A stretch of 64,000 nucleotides of DNA from Bin87 sp965220265 (GCA_965220265.1 CBDCPM010000004.1:1364001-1428000); one strand, 5' to 3'; numbered from the stretch's first letter, positions 8,209 through 17,069 are shown. Numbers and translations are program-made. Notes: generated from the letters alone by a model not told the origin.

Positions 8209-10776
8209 TCAACTGAGCCAAAACTGGGAGCCGTCAGCGGTTTTGAGCACTTCTATCCGAACGGGGAACAGATCTTTGAGGTCGTCCAGATGCGTGATGA
8301 CGATGATTTTATCGAATTCATCTTGGATCGACGCGATGGCATCAACGATGCGCTCACGTCCGGCGACATCCTGGGTACCGAATCCTTCATCGATAAACAG
8401 CGTGGGCAAAGGAAGACCCATGCGTTGGGCCAGGACTTTGGACAGGGCGATGCGGAGGGACAGGTTGATCCGAAAGGCTTCACCGCCGCTGAACAGATCG
8501 TAATTCCGAAAACCGAGCTCATCACTTACGAAGATGTCCAGAGTTTCCGATACGTTGCCGGCCTGTCGTACGCGTTGCGTTTCCAGCTTTACGGCCAGGC
8601 GGTTGTCGGTCATATGGCCCAGCAGCAGATTGGTCTCGGCTTCGATCCGAGGAACGGCCGCATCAATCAGCATCGCCGGAACGCCACTTCGCCCGAAGGC
8701 AGCGAACAGATCGGAATAGATTGCCTGTTCCGTTTGGGATGCGGAGCGACTTCGTTTCAGGGTTTCTAACCCTTCCAGAAAAGCCTTTCGGCGGTCGGCG
8801 TCTCCCTGCAGACGACCCTGTCGGGCGAGGAGATCGTCGCGCTCCGCAGATAGCATCGCTACGCGTTCCCCGGCGCTCAGCGCTGCCTGTTCCGCCTCGG
8901 GAAGATCTACCAAGGCGATGCGGCTAGCGTCCTGAATCATTTCGGTCTCTGCCAGCTCAGCCCGGAGTCGGTTCAGCCTGTCGCGAGCCCGGTTCAGAGA
9001 CGATTCTTCTTCAAGTAAGCGAGCGCGAGAGTCTTGCAAATCCCGTCGTTCAGTTTCCCAGTGCTGCAGAGAGCGTACTTGTTGGTTGGCTTCTTGGAGA
9101 GACGTTTCATAGTATCCGAGCGAGGAGATCACGGCGTCCACGTCAACTAGAGACTTGCGTTTGTCACCGGCGTATCCTCCGCCGCTCAACGTTTCTCGCA
9201 GATCTTCCAATTGCGGCAGCAGCGTCTCTAATTGCAACTTGGCATCTTCGCATTGTCGTTGCTCTTGTTCGAGCCGGCCTCGCTGGCGTTGAATCTGTTC
9301 CAGGCGGCGGGAAAGGGATGCGCTCCGGCTGACGATATCGGCCTGCAATCTTTCCAACCGGTCAGAGGAGACAGACAGTGATCGCTTGATTTGATCATGG
9401 CGCATGAGTTTCGCCTGGATTTCTGCGTCATACCATGCGGTGATGTCACCGCAGGTATCCTCGCTGAGAGGGGTTCGGCATAGCGGACACCGCGCATCCG
9501 CCGATAGCATCTCTGTTTGCTTGGTGCGTAAATCCTTTCCTTCAGCGATGCATCGTTCCAGCTCTGCTTGCTCGATGGCCATTTCACGTTGCAGATCTGC
9601 CGACTCGGTCTTCTGAACTTCGACAATAGCCTGATCTGCGACAACCGACGTTTCTGCGGATGCCAACGCGTCTAATTCGTGCGCAATGCCTTCGGAGCGG
9701 GCAGCGGCAGGTCGGAGCACGTCGTTGATTTGCTGTTGTAGTTGGGTGATCTGCGCATCGAGGGCCGCTAGTTCACGGTCGATCGCAGCCTGGAGTTCGC
9801 TACGTCTCGCCCTTAGTCGGTCGTATTCAGCTCTGGCAGTCTCCAAGCGGACCAGCTCAACGCGCGCCAACTCCAGATCCCGGGTGCCGGAGCAGATTTC
9901 AAAAGAGCGCTCTGCCAATGCACGTGCGCCTGAAATCCGCTGGGAAATAGCGCCGGCTTCAGCTTCCGTCTGCACGATATCGTGGCGCAAGCTTTCGATT
10001 CTGCCAGCGGCGGCGGCGGCCTCAGCCTGTTTTTGCCGCAGCTCTGCAACCGCTTCGCGACGCCGTACCGATTCCGCCGATGCTATTTCCAGATCCTCTC
10101 CCAGTTGGAGCAAACGCAGGTCAAGGCTGGCGAGTTCCTTGGTCGGGTCGGCGATCGCCTCCAGCGAAGCCAAGTTCTGGGCTAAGGCTCCTTCCGTTCG
10201 CGTCACTTCCGTTTGCCATTGGTCCCTACGGCCGCCGGCTGACGCTTGCAGCGACTCGTAAAGGCCCAAGTCCAGGATCGATGACAGAACGGCCTTGCGC
10301 TCTGCAGGAGTCTTGCGCGTGAATTCGTCTGAACGACCCTGCAGGAGGAACGCAGTGTTCACGAACGTGTTGTAGTCCATCCCGACCAGGTTCTGGATTT
10401 TCCAGTTGGTCTCCCGAACCGAATTGCCGCTGATGGACCGGGGCTGCCCAGCGTCATCGAGGATGAATAGGTCCACTTCGGTACGGCCCTGGCCCGTCTG
10501 CCGGCGTCTCCGGATGGCGCGATGAGCTTGCCCGCGAGCCGAGAAGTCCAACTCGACCCGGCACTCCGATTCGCCGTAAGCAATCAGGTCGTTATGGTTC
10601 TGAGTACCGGTGCGGGCGTGTCCCCACAGGCACCACGTCATTGCATCCAGGAGCGCCGACTTACCATGGCCGTTGGCGCCGCACAGGCAGGCGACGTGTA
10701 TTCCCCGCAAATCCAACGGCGGCACATCGTCTCGGTAGCAAAGAAAATTACGAACCGAAAGCCTGAGAGGGATCAT
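8209..10776 (-). CDS. sbcC: SbcC/Rad50-type SMC-like nuclease ATPase subunit
   Basis: An 855-residue ATPase that normally pairs with the SbcD/Mre11 nuclease to process hairpins and double-strand breaks. Walker A is GANGHGKS (residues 33-40). A long coiled coil follows, interrupted at the exact middle by the zinc hook CPLC (430-433). The C-terminal half carries the signature LFSGGEAFRINLSL, Walker B TLFIDEGFG and IIVITHLDD. The start at 10776 is the only one that fits the family N-terminus (MIPLRLSVRNF). A promoter -10 element ends only about ten bases before it, so the message may be leaderless. No sbcD lies next to it: the upstream neighbour is a divergent ABC transporter. Confidence 0.93.
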   Translation of the reverse strand: MIPLRLSVRNFLCYRDDVPPLDLRGIHVACLCGANGHGKSALLDAMTWCLWGHARTGTQNHNDLIAYGESECRVELDFSARGQAHRAIRRRRQTGQGRTEVDLFILDDAGQPRSISGNSVRETNWKIQNLVGMDYNTFVNTAFLLQGRSDEFTRKTPAERKAVLSSILDLGLYESLQASAGGRRDQWQTEVTRTEGALAQNLASLEAIADPTKELASLDLRLLQLGEDLEIASAESVRRREAVAELRQKQAEAAAAAGRIESLRHDIVQTEAEAGAISQRISGARALAERSFEICSGTRDLELARVELVRLETARAEYDRLRARRSELQAAIDRELAALDAQITQLQQQINDVLRPAAARSEGIAHELDALASAETSVVADQAIVEVQKTESADLQREMAIEQAELERCIAEGKDLRTKQTEMLSADARCPLCRTPLSEDTCGDITAWYDAEIQAKLMRHDQIKRSLSVSSDRLERLQADIVSRSASLSRRLEQIQRQRGRLEQEQRQCEDAKLQLETLLPQLEDLRETLSGGGYAGDKRKSLVDVDAVISSLGYYETSLQEANQQVRSLQHWETERRDLQDSRARLLEEESSLNRARDRLNRLRAELAETEMIQDASRIALVDLPEAEQAALSAGERVAMLSAERDDLLARQGRLQGDADRRKAFLEGLETLKRSRSASQTEQAIYSDLFAAFGRSGVPAMLIDAAVPRIEAETNLLLGHMTDNRLAVKLETQRVRQAGNVSETLDIFVSDELGFRNYDLFSGGEAFRINLSLRIALSKVLAQRMGLPLPTLFIDEGFGTQDVAGRERIVDAIASIQDEFDKIIVITHLDDLKDLFPVRIEVLKTADGSQFWLS

Positions 10777-10785
10777 CGTATTCAC

Positions 10786-10882
10786 AATTGTATCACCGGG
10801 TAGATGGGGCCACGGAGCGAACCTTTCAGACGATGGAACTACTGGCTCGGTGTTCGCTACCCCAGCGGCCGGTGATACAATT
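10786..10882. promoter_or_regulatory. Divergent promoter pair with identical inverted extended -10 elements (sbcC / ABC exporter)
   Basis: The 14-base word CCGGTGATACAATT occurs at 10869-10882 on the plus strand and, perfectly inverted, at 10786-10799 (minus strand). Both contain TGATACAAT, an extended -10 element (TGN-TACAAT). The plus copy leaves about 24 bases to the ABC gene at 10906. The minus copy leaves only about ten bases between the -10 box and the sbcC ATG. The identity extends five bases upstream of the TG, so it could also be a shared regulator site. Confidence 0.55.
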
Positions 10883-10905
10883 TTCGTCGAGGAATACGTA
10901 CTGCG

Positions 10906-11697
10906 ATGGCAATTACCAATACTAAAGCTACCGATGAAGACGCTCCCGTAATAGTGGTCCAAGAACTGAGGAAAAGATACGGGGATATTCAGGCGGTCGA
11001 CGGAATATCCTTCGAGGTAAATCGGGGCGAGGTATTCGCGCTGCTTGGCCCGAATGGTTCGGGGAAAACCACCACGATCGAAATAATCGAAGGGATGAGG
11101 ACAGCAGATAGCGGCCGGGCCACGGTCGCTGGGATCGACGTACGCGACAATCCCAGGGCGGTCAAGCGACTTATCGGCGTACAGTTGCAGAGCAGCGCAT
11201 TCTTTGAACAATTACGACTAGCCGAACTGCTCAAAATGCTGGGGAGCATATACGGGGTACGAGTCGACCCTGAACCGCTGCTGGAGTCCGTAGATCTGGC
11301 CGAGCGGAGGTCAGCGTCCTTTCGTACGCTTTCCGGCGGGCAAAAGCAGCGTTTCGCGATAGCCGCCTCACTGGTAAATGATCCGGACGTGGTGTTCCTT
11401 GATGAACCGACCACAGGACTCGACCCGCAGGCGCGACGATTAATATGGGACCTGGCCAAGACTTGGAAACAGGACGGCCGGACTGTGATCCTGACCACCC
11501 ACTACATGGAAGAAGCAGAGGAACTGTGCGACCGGGTGGCGGTGATGGACAGCGGGAGGATCGTTGCCATGGCATCGCCTGGCGAGTTAATTGACGATCT
11601 AATCGCGCGTGGATTCCACCGGGAGCAGGAAGTGCGACTGGCAACGCTGGAGGACGTATTCCTCGATCTGACCGGCCGGTCGCTGCGGGAGTTTTAG
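10906..11697 (+). CDS. ABC-2 type exporter ATP-binding protein (DrrA-like)
   Basis: A 263-residue ATPase driving export by the membrane partner encoded next. Walker A is GPNGSGKTTT, the signature LSGGQKQR, Walker B VVFLDEPTTGLDPQ, followed by the switch histidine in TTHYMEEAEELCDR. The family handles drugs, lipids or polysaccharide precursors; the substrate is unknown. The stop at 11697 is one base from the permease start, so the two are translationally coupled. It is transcribed from the divergent control region shared with sbcC. GAGGA precedes the ATG. Confidence 0.93.
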   Translation: MAITNTKATDEDAPVIVVQELRKRYGDIQAVDGISFEVNRGEVFALLGPNGSGKTTTIEIIEGMRTADSGRATVAGIDVRDNPRAVKRLIGVQLQSSAFFEQLRLAELLKMLGSIYGVRVDPEPLLESVDLAERRSASFRTLSGGQKQRFAIAASLVNDPDVVFLDEPTTGLDPQARRLIWDLAKTWKQDGRTVILTTHYMEEAEELCDRVAVMDSGRIVAMASPGELIDDLIARGFHREQEVRLATLEDVFLDLTGRSLREF

Positions 11698-11698
11698 G

Positions 11699-12778
11699 AT
11701 GCTCGCCAAGGCTTCAGTCAATCTGACCTGGTGGTCGATAAAGATGTGGTCGCGGGACCGCGCGGCGATGTTTTGGACGTTCTTCCTGCCGTTGGTCATC
11801 ATGGTGATCTTCGGGTTACTGAACTTCGGGGAACTTGGCAAAGTCGACGTGGGAATCGTAGATCTGGCCGACAACGAGCCATCGAGAACATTCATTGAGG
11901 GATTGTCCGAGATCGACGCACTCCGGATCGAGATCGGTACCGCCGGGGGCGAGCGCGCGGCGCTGGCGGACGGGAAGCGGGATCTCGTAATCGTACTGCC
12001 GGAGGATCTGGCCCTGGCTCAAGGCGGAAATCAGATCGTCGCCTGGTACCACGGGAGCCGGCAAACGGAAGCGCGGTTGGGACTGACGGTCATGCAGTCC
12101 GCCGTTGACGAGTTGAATTTTGCCATCACCGGCGCTGAACGGGTCATTACGCTGGCAGAGGAGGCCGTGGAAGCGCGGGACTTGGGGTACATCGATTTCC
12201 TGATGCCCGGGGTGATTGGGATGGCCATCATGCAGTTGGGACTGTTCAGCGTCGCGTTCAGTTTCGTTACGATGAAACGGGAAGGTGTGCTGCGGCGGCT
12301 ACTGGCCACGCCGCTGGATCCTACGTCGCTGTTGGTGGCCCAGGTGATAACCCGGCTCATCGTGGTGGTAATCCAAACGGTTATACTCGCGGCCGTGGCG
12401 GTATTCCTGTTCGGGGCGGAGTTTGCGGGGAACTTTTTCGCGGTGATCCTGGCGGCAGCGATGGGGGGAGCGGTTTTCCTGGCGATGGGGTTTGCGGTGT
12501 CCGGATGGGCCCGGACAGAACAGCAGGCGGCTCCGCTGGCGAACATCGTTTCGCTGCCAATGATGTTCCTATCCGGGGTTTTCTTTTCGCGGGAAGTACT
12601 TCCGGATATCCTGCAACGCGTGACCGATTTCCTACCATTGACTTACCTCGTTGAAGCCATACGCGGAATGACGGTCGAAGGCGACACCGTGGTGATGCAG
12701 TGGCCGAATTTCCTCGGCCTCGCAGTATGGCTTGTGATAGCGTTCGTGATAGCCAATCGCACGTTCCGGTGGGAGTGA
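11699..12778 (+). CDS. ABC-2 type transporter permease
   Basis: A 359-residue membrane partner of the preceding ATPase. One N-terminal membrane helix (about residues 21-40, FFLPLVIMVIFGLLNFG) is followed by a large extracytoplasmic domain (about 45-160). A cluster of five hydrophobic helices lies in the C-terminal half, including GVIGMAIMQLGLFSVAFSF and VILAAVAVFLFG. This is the YhgE/Pip-DrrB style layout of ABC-2 permeases. It starts one base after the ATPase stop. Confidence 0.9.
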   Translation: MLAKASVNLTWWSIKMWSRDRAAMFWTFFLPLVIMVIFGLLNFGELGKVDVGIVDLADNEPSRTFIEGLSEIDALRIEIGTAGGERAALADGKRDLVIVLPEDLALAQGGNQIVAWYHGSRQTEARLGLTVMQSAVDELNFAITGAERVITLAEEAVEARDLGYIDFLMPGVIGMAIMQLGLFSVAFSFVTMKREGVLRRLLATPLDPTSLLVAQVITRLIVVVIQTVILAAVAVFLFGAEFAGNFFAVILAAAMGGAVFLAMGFAVSGWARTEQQAAPLANIVSLPMMFLSGVFFSREVLPDILQRVTDFLPLTYLVEAIRGMTVEGDTVVMQWPNFLGLAVWLVIAFVIANRTFRWE

Positions 12779-12831
12779 TCCGAAGGTCACAGGTGCAGGT
12801 ATAGGTAGTAACGCGACGGGAGTGTACGGGT

Positions 12832-14157
12832 ATGTTTGACAATTTGACCGACCGCCTGACCGGGATTTTCAGCCGATTGCAAGGCAAAGGCCGGCTTACG
12901 GAAAAAGACATTGACGACGCGCTGGGCCAAGTGCGCCGTTCGTTGCTGGAAGCCGACGTGAACTTCCGGGTGGCTCGGGAATTCGTGGCAACGGTCAAGG
13001 AGCGGGCTTTGGAAGGCGAGGTGCTGGAAAGCCTGTCGCCCGGTCAGCAGGTCGTCAAGATTGTTCATGAGGAACTGACCTCGGTCCTGAGCGCGGGGGA
13101 TCATCGCCTCACTCCGGCTAGCCAGTTGCCTTCGGTCCTGATGCTAGTCGGACTGCAAGGGTCGGGTAAGACCACAACGGCCGCCAAGCTGGCGCTCCAG
13201 ATGAAGCGGCAGCAGCACAGCGCCTTACTGATAGCCGCGGACCTGAGGCGGCCGGCGGCGATTGCCCAACTACAATCGCTGGGAAAGCAGCTGGATATCC
13301 CGGTGTACTCGGAAGATCCGGGATCTTCGACCCCGGCCAAAGTGGCCACGGCCGGGGTGCGTCGGGCGGTGGACCTCGCGCTGACCTGGGCCATCGTTGA
13401 CACGGGCGGGAGATTGCACATCGATGACGAGCTGATGTCGGAGCTTGAAGAGGTGAAGCAGGCGGTGGCACCGCATCAAACAATCCTGGTTGTGGACGCG
13501 ATGTCCGGCCAGGACGCCGTGAACGCAGCGGAAGAGTTCCACCACCGCGTGGGGCTCGACGGACTGGTGCTATCCAAGATGGACGGTGACGCTCGCGGCG
13601 GCGCGGCGCTTTCGATCACGCGAGTAACCGGCGTCCCGATCAAATTCGTGGGCACCGGGGAACGCAGCGACGCGCTGGAGCAATTCCATCCGGACCGGAT
13701 GGCGTCACGGATACTTGCCATGGGCGACGTGCTGACTTTGATTGAGCGGGCACAGGAAGCGGTGGACGAAGAAAAAGCCCGTGAATTGGAACGGAAGATG
13801 CGGACGGCCTCGTTCACGCTGGACGATTTTTTGGACCAGATCCAGAGCGTGAAGAAAATGGGTGGGTTGGCGTCGGTTATGGAGATGATGCCGGGATTGG
13901 GCCGTCAATCCAAGAAAATGCAGGAACAACTGGACGAGTCTGAGCTGAAAAAAACCGAGGCCATCATCCGGTCGATGACTCTGGAAGAGCGGGAGAAGCC
14001 GGAGATCATCAAGGGCAGTCGTAGACGGCGCATCGCTTTGGGCAGCGGAACCAACCCGTCCGACGTGAACCGGGTGCTCGGCCAGTTCAAACAGACGCAG
14101 CGGCTAATGCGGCAATTTTCGAACAACCCGAAAGGGTTGATGCGCATGCTGCGGTAG
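12832..14157 (+). CDS. ffh: Signal recognition particle GTPase Ffh
   Basis: A 441-residue protein that binds signal sequences of nascent membrane proteins and 4.5S RNA. The N domain (about 1-90) is followed by the G domain with GLQGSGKTT (107-115), DLRRPAA, DTGGRLHID, the guanine-specificity loop LSKMDGDARGG and GTGER. The Met-rich M domain follows from about residue 320 with GLGRQSKKM and the RNA-binding SRRRRIALGSG. Two motif variations stand out: DTGGR instead of the usual DTAGR, and SKMD instead of TKLD. No SRP RNA gene was recognised nearby. Its stop is ten bases from the convergent alkA-like gene. Confidence 0.97.
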   Translation: MFDNLTDRLTGIFSRLQGKGRLTEKDIDDALGQVRRSLLEADVNFRVAREFVATVKERALEGEVLESLSPGQQVVKIVHEELTSVLSAGDHRLTPASQLPSVLMLVGLQGSGKTTTAAKLALQMKRQQHSALLIAADLRRPAAIAQLQSLGKQLDIPVYSEDPGSSTPAKVATAGVRRAVDLALTWAIVDTGGRLHIDDELMSELEEVKQAVAPHQTILVVDAMSGQDAVNAAEEFHHRVGLDGLVLSKMDGDARGGAALSITRVTGVPIKFVGTGERSDALEQFHPDRMASRILAMGDVLTLIERAQEAVDEEKARELERKMRTASFTLDDFLDQIQSVKKMGGLASVMEMMPGLGRQSKKMQEQLDESELKKTEAIIRSMTLEEREKPEIIKGSRRRRIALGSGTNPSDVNRVLGQFKQTQRLMRQFSNNPKGLMRMLR

Positions 14158-14167
14158 CGGGCGCCCC

Positions 14168-15100
14168 TTAAGAGGCGGCGATGCGGCTGGAACGAAGGGC
14201 CGCGAACAGATAAGAGGTAGCATAGGATCGCCAAGGAGACCAGCGGGCGGAAAATTCGAGCAACCGATTGTCGTCGATCTCCTCTCCATCAAAGTATAGG
14301 TGGGCGACGGTTCGCCGCAAAGCCAAGTCGCCTATGGGGAAACCGTCAGGGCGGGCGAGGGCCCTCACGAGGACCCACTGGGCGGTCCACTGCCCGACGC
14401 CACGAAGGGCTACCATACGCTTAACGACTTCATCATCCGGTAGTTGGTGCATCTCTTCAAATCCATCGGGTGACTCGAGCGCAACGCGGGCGATGCCCTG
14501 GATGTATTCGGCCTTACGGAAACTGAGTTTAAGTTGGCGCAGATCGCCCACTTCGGCGATCGCCAGGGATTCAGCGCGCGGGAAAGCGTACCACTCGTGT
14601 CCGAAGACGGTAGCCCGAACCCCATAGGTCTGGACGAGCAGGTTGCGGACTATTCTGGCGACGTTGGTTGCGATCTGTTGCCCCATGACGGCCTGAACTA
14701 AGGCTTCATACACTGAGGCAGTCCGGGTATTGTGGTAGCCGTAGAAATCGTTGACGACGTCAGCCAGAACAGAATCGTCGGCAACGGAATCGTAGAAGGA
14801 ACGTAATTCCTGATCGCAACCCAACAGCCAAGCAATCTGGTTTGCCGCGCGATCGCCGTCAGCGTTGGTGAGGTCCTCACCCGTGACTGAGACCAACAAC
14901 TCCGGTTGGTCAACCGTGCCGACGGAACGCACCGAAGCCAAAGCGGCCTTATCGCCCAAATCCAAAAGGCGGATATATGTGCCATCGATGTAGTCTTCAG
15001 TCTTGAATTCCTGGTCACGGGAATAATTGGGCTGCCCGGCCGTGAGTTCGAAGTCGTAAGGCGGGATCGGCCTCAGGGTGTTCTCCACGGTGGTTTCCAT
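14168..15100 (-). CDS. alkA: DNA-3-methyladenine glycosylase II-like (AlkA/OGG HhH-GPD family)
   Basis: A 310-residue base-excision glycosylase for alkylated bases. Residues about 120-300 form the HhH-GPD domain. A helix carries EALVQAVMGQQIATNVA, the hairpin is LRGVGQWTAQWVL, and the catalytic aspartate sits in FPIGDLALRR. The N-terminal 120 residues form an AlkA-type beta domain. The ATG at 15100 is chosen because it overlaps the stop of the preceding 2H phosphoesterase gene by one base (TGATG), which implies coupled translation. It is the last of three genes in a minus-strand nucleic-acid-repair operon with the 2H phosphoesterase and the amidohydrolase-Mug fusion. Confidence 0.87.
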   Translation of the reverse strand: METTVENTLRPIPPYDFELTAGQPNYSRDQEFKTEDYIDGTYIRLLDLGDKAALASVRSVGTVDQPELLVSVTGEDLTNADGDRAANQIAWLLGCDQELRSFYDSVADDSVLADVVNDFYGYHNTRTASVYEALVQAVMGQQIATNVARIVRNLLVQTYGVRATVFGHEWYAFPRAESLAIAEVGDLRQLKLSFRKAEYIQGIARVALESPDGFEEMHQLPDDEVVKRMVALRGVGQWTAQWVLVRALARPDGFPIGDLALRRTVAHLYFDGEEIDDNRLLEFSARWSPWRSYATSYLFAALRSSRIAAS

Positions 15101-15687
15101 CAGATTTGCACCTCGCCGAGGCTGGAGTATTGGGCGCCCTGGGGGGTCAGGACACTGCGGTACAACCGCACAGTGTCGGGCCGCCAATTAGGAACGACGG
15201 GGAGTCGGCAAGCCGCCACCGCGTTGGCGACGGTCTGACGCTGCTTCGGATCGACACGGTTCCGCACTCTACCCAAGGTGAGGTGGGGTCGAAACGGACG
15301 AGAATCCGCAGACCATCCGTGCCCGCTAACCGCCTGCTCTGCGCGCCAGTGCAGGTCGTCCAAGTCTTCGGTGCCGCCGGTTACACCGGCCCAAATAACG
15401 CGAGGGTCACGTCCCGACGGGAAGGTCCCGAGCCCTGACAAAGCCAAAATTGGCGAGATGGCTTGCGCGAAATTCGTGGTGAGGGCATCCAGGATCGATG
15501 GCACCAGACGAGCATCGGTCGGACCAAGGAATTTCAGAGTCAGGTGGATGCCGTCCGGGGAAACCCAACGTACGCCAGCTGGCGTCGCCCTCTGTAACAC
15601 CTCGATCGTTTCCGCCAATTGCCTAGTCCACTCGGGCGGCAGGGGCAGCGCGATGAACGTACGCAGGGTTTGGGAACCGGTATTCAT
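15100..15687 (-). CDS. thpR: RNA 2',3'-cyclic phosphodiesterase (2H phosphoesterase, LigT/ThpR)
   Basis: A 195-residue 2H-family protein. The two catalytic HxTx motifs are present as GIHLTLKFLG near residue 45 and RPHLTLGRVR near residue 130, at the usual spacing. The enzyme opens 2',3'-cyclic phosphates on RNA or, in reverse, joins 2'-5' ends. The ATG at 15687 overlaps the stop of the upstream fusion gene by four bases (ATGA). Its stop overlaps the alkA-like start by one base. The triple overlap makes a tightly coupled operon. An RNA-end enzyme between two DNA glycosylases is suggestive of a shared repair role, but this is inference. Confidence 0.92.
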   Translation of the reverse strand: MNTGSQTLRTFIALPLPPEWTRQLAETIEVLQRATPAGVRWVSPDGIHLTLKFLGPTDARLVPSILDALTTNFAQAISPILALSGLGTFPSGRDPRVIWAGVTGGTEDLDDLHWRAEQAVSGHGWSADSRPFRPHLTLGRVRNRVDPKQRQTVANAVAACRLPVVPNWRPDTVRLYRSVLTPQGAQYSSLGEVQI

Positions 15688-17069
15688 TGGTTCAGTTCGA
15701 CACGCCAGCGGTTGAGTTCGACGTACCACGCGGCTAAGTCGTCCAACGAATATCGAGCGTTGGCTGGGCTCGGGTTCGGAAGGACGAACACGTAACTGGC
15801 GCCGATAGCCAAGTCCTGCCTGCCGAGTTCAATATTTCCTGGGTTCGTGACCCCTTCCGCGTGGCGAAGGTAGGCACGGTAGGCGGTGAGGCCATGAAAG
15901 CAGGCGATGCGCGGAGCGTAGCGCAGGATTTTTTCGCGGAGGACCGGAGCGTCCCTGCGGTAGTCCTCTGCCGTAAGTCCGGACGCCTGAGGGGTAGGAC
16001 GCTTGACCACGTCGGTGAAGCCAATCCCGTGGTCCAGCAGGGAAGCGTCGTCTTCGGGGCCGAAGGTGCGGCCGAGCAAATTGGAGGCGGACAGGGCCGG
16101 CCAGAAGCGGTTGCGAGGATTCGCGAAATAGTGGCCGGCCCGGACTGAGCGTACGGACGGGTTGAGGCCGATCAGGACGATGTCCAACCCGGGGCACAGA
16201 TAGTCCGGTAAGGTTTCCATTGGTTGGTCTCTGGCGGACGGCAAAGACATGGCGTTTCCACCCAAGATGGCGTCAATTTGATCTTGGGGCAGATTGGTCG
16301 AGCGAACGTAATCGATGACACGGCGATGTTGCAACAAGGGGTAGTCGGTGCCGAAAAGGATACGATCAGGGCCCGCGGCCGCAGTGGCAGCAACAACAGC
16401 GGTCGAACGGTAGAGATAGGGGAGCGCGGAGGTGTCATACCAGGCGTTTCTCAGGCATTCGGCGACCTCAGGCATGGAGGAATAGAACGGCAAACCACCG
16501 CCCAGATGGGCGAATACGATTGGATTTTCTGGAAAATTGGCGGCGAAACGCAACAGACGCTCCGGCGTAGATGTTCCTTTGCCGGGATACTGGTGGCCGA
16601 CGGGCTCCGAGGCATGAACCACGATCGGAGCGTTGCGGGTGTGCAGCAGCCTCATCAACGGACCTAAAGTGCTAGCGTCGGTGATGTCGAACTGCTGAGA
16701 GTCAGCGTGGATTTCGCCGATACCCGACGCGCCAGCGTCCAGGCAGCGTCCGGCTTCGCGGATGGCGACGTCTCCCCAAGCAGGGTTCACCGAAGCGAAG
16801 GCGGTGATTCGGTCCGGGTGAGTTGCCGCTGCCTGGATCAGGTAATCGTTGACCGCGGCGGCGATGTCCGGATCGGTCCAGCCGAACCCCATGACGAACG
16901 CTCGACCGACCCCGGCGGAGTCCATGTCGCGAAGCAACTGCTCGGCGTCGGCGATGCGGCTGCCGGGTTCGGGGAACAACGCAGCGTAGGTGGCGTCGCG
17001 AGACGCCAGCTCGTCGTGACGGGAGCCAAAATCGGGAGGGAGAATGTGGCAGTGGCTGTCGATAATCAT
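15684..17069 (-). CDS. Fusion of TIM-barrel amidohydrolase and Mug/TDG-type uracil-DNA glycosylase
   Basis: A 461-residue single frame. Residues 1-275 are an amidohydrolase-2 metal-dependent hydrolase: IDSHCHILPP with the HxH metal site, VVHASEP, FAHLGGGLP, LFGTDYPLL, ending in ILGGNAMSL as such domains usually do. Residues 290-455 are a mismatch-specific uracil/thymine glycosylase: LIGLNPSVRS, GHYFANPRNRFWPAL and FVLPNPSPANAR. There is no stop between the two. An internal ATG (16220, residue 284) could start Mug alone, but I see no strong ribosome site before it. The end overlaps the 2H phosphoesterase gene by four bases. A fusion of these two folds is not one I know. Confidence 0.85.
   Translation of the reverse strand: MIIDSHCHILPPDFGSRHDELASRDATYAALFPEPGSRIADAEQLLRDMDSAGVGRAFVMGFGWTDPDIAAAVNDYLIQAAATHPDRITAFASVNPAWGDVAIREAGRCLDAGASGIGEIHADSQQFDITDASTLGPLMRLLHTRNAPIVVHASEPVGHQYPGKGTSTPERLLRFAANFPENPIVFAHLGGGLPFYSSMPEVAECLRNAWYDTSALPYLYRSTAVVAATAAAGPDRILFGTDYPLLQHRRVIDYVRSTNLPQDQIDAILGGNAMSLPSARDQPMETLPDYLCPGLDIVLIGLNPSVRSVRAGHYFANPRNRFWPALSASNLLGRTFGPEDDASLLDHGIGFTDVVKRPTPQASGLTAEDYRRDAPVLREKILRYAPRIACFHGLTAYRAYLRHAEGVTNPGNIELGRQDLAIGASYVFVLPNPSPANARYSLDDLAAWYVELNRWRVELNQ

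Noticed and set aside
12779..12831. An SRP RNA gene next to ffh
   Set aside because: The GGAAG-type tetraloop stem of 4.5S RNA was sought here and in the nearby gaps and was not found.
15684..16220. Annotating Mug as an independent gene from the internal ATG
   Set aside because: The frame is continuous with the amidohydrolase and no clear ribosome site precedes the ATG; it is recorded as an alternative inside the fusion entry.
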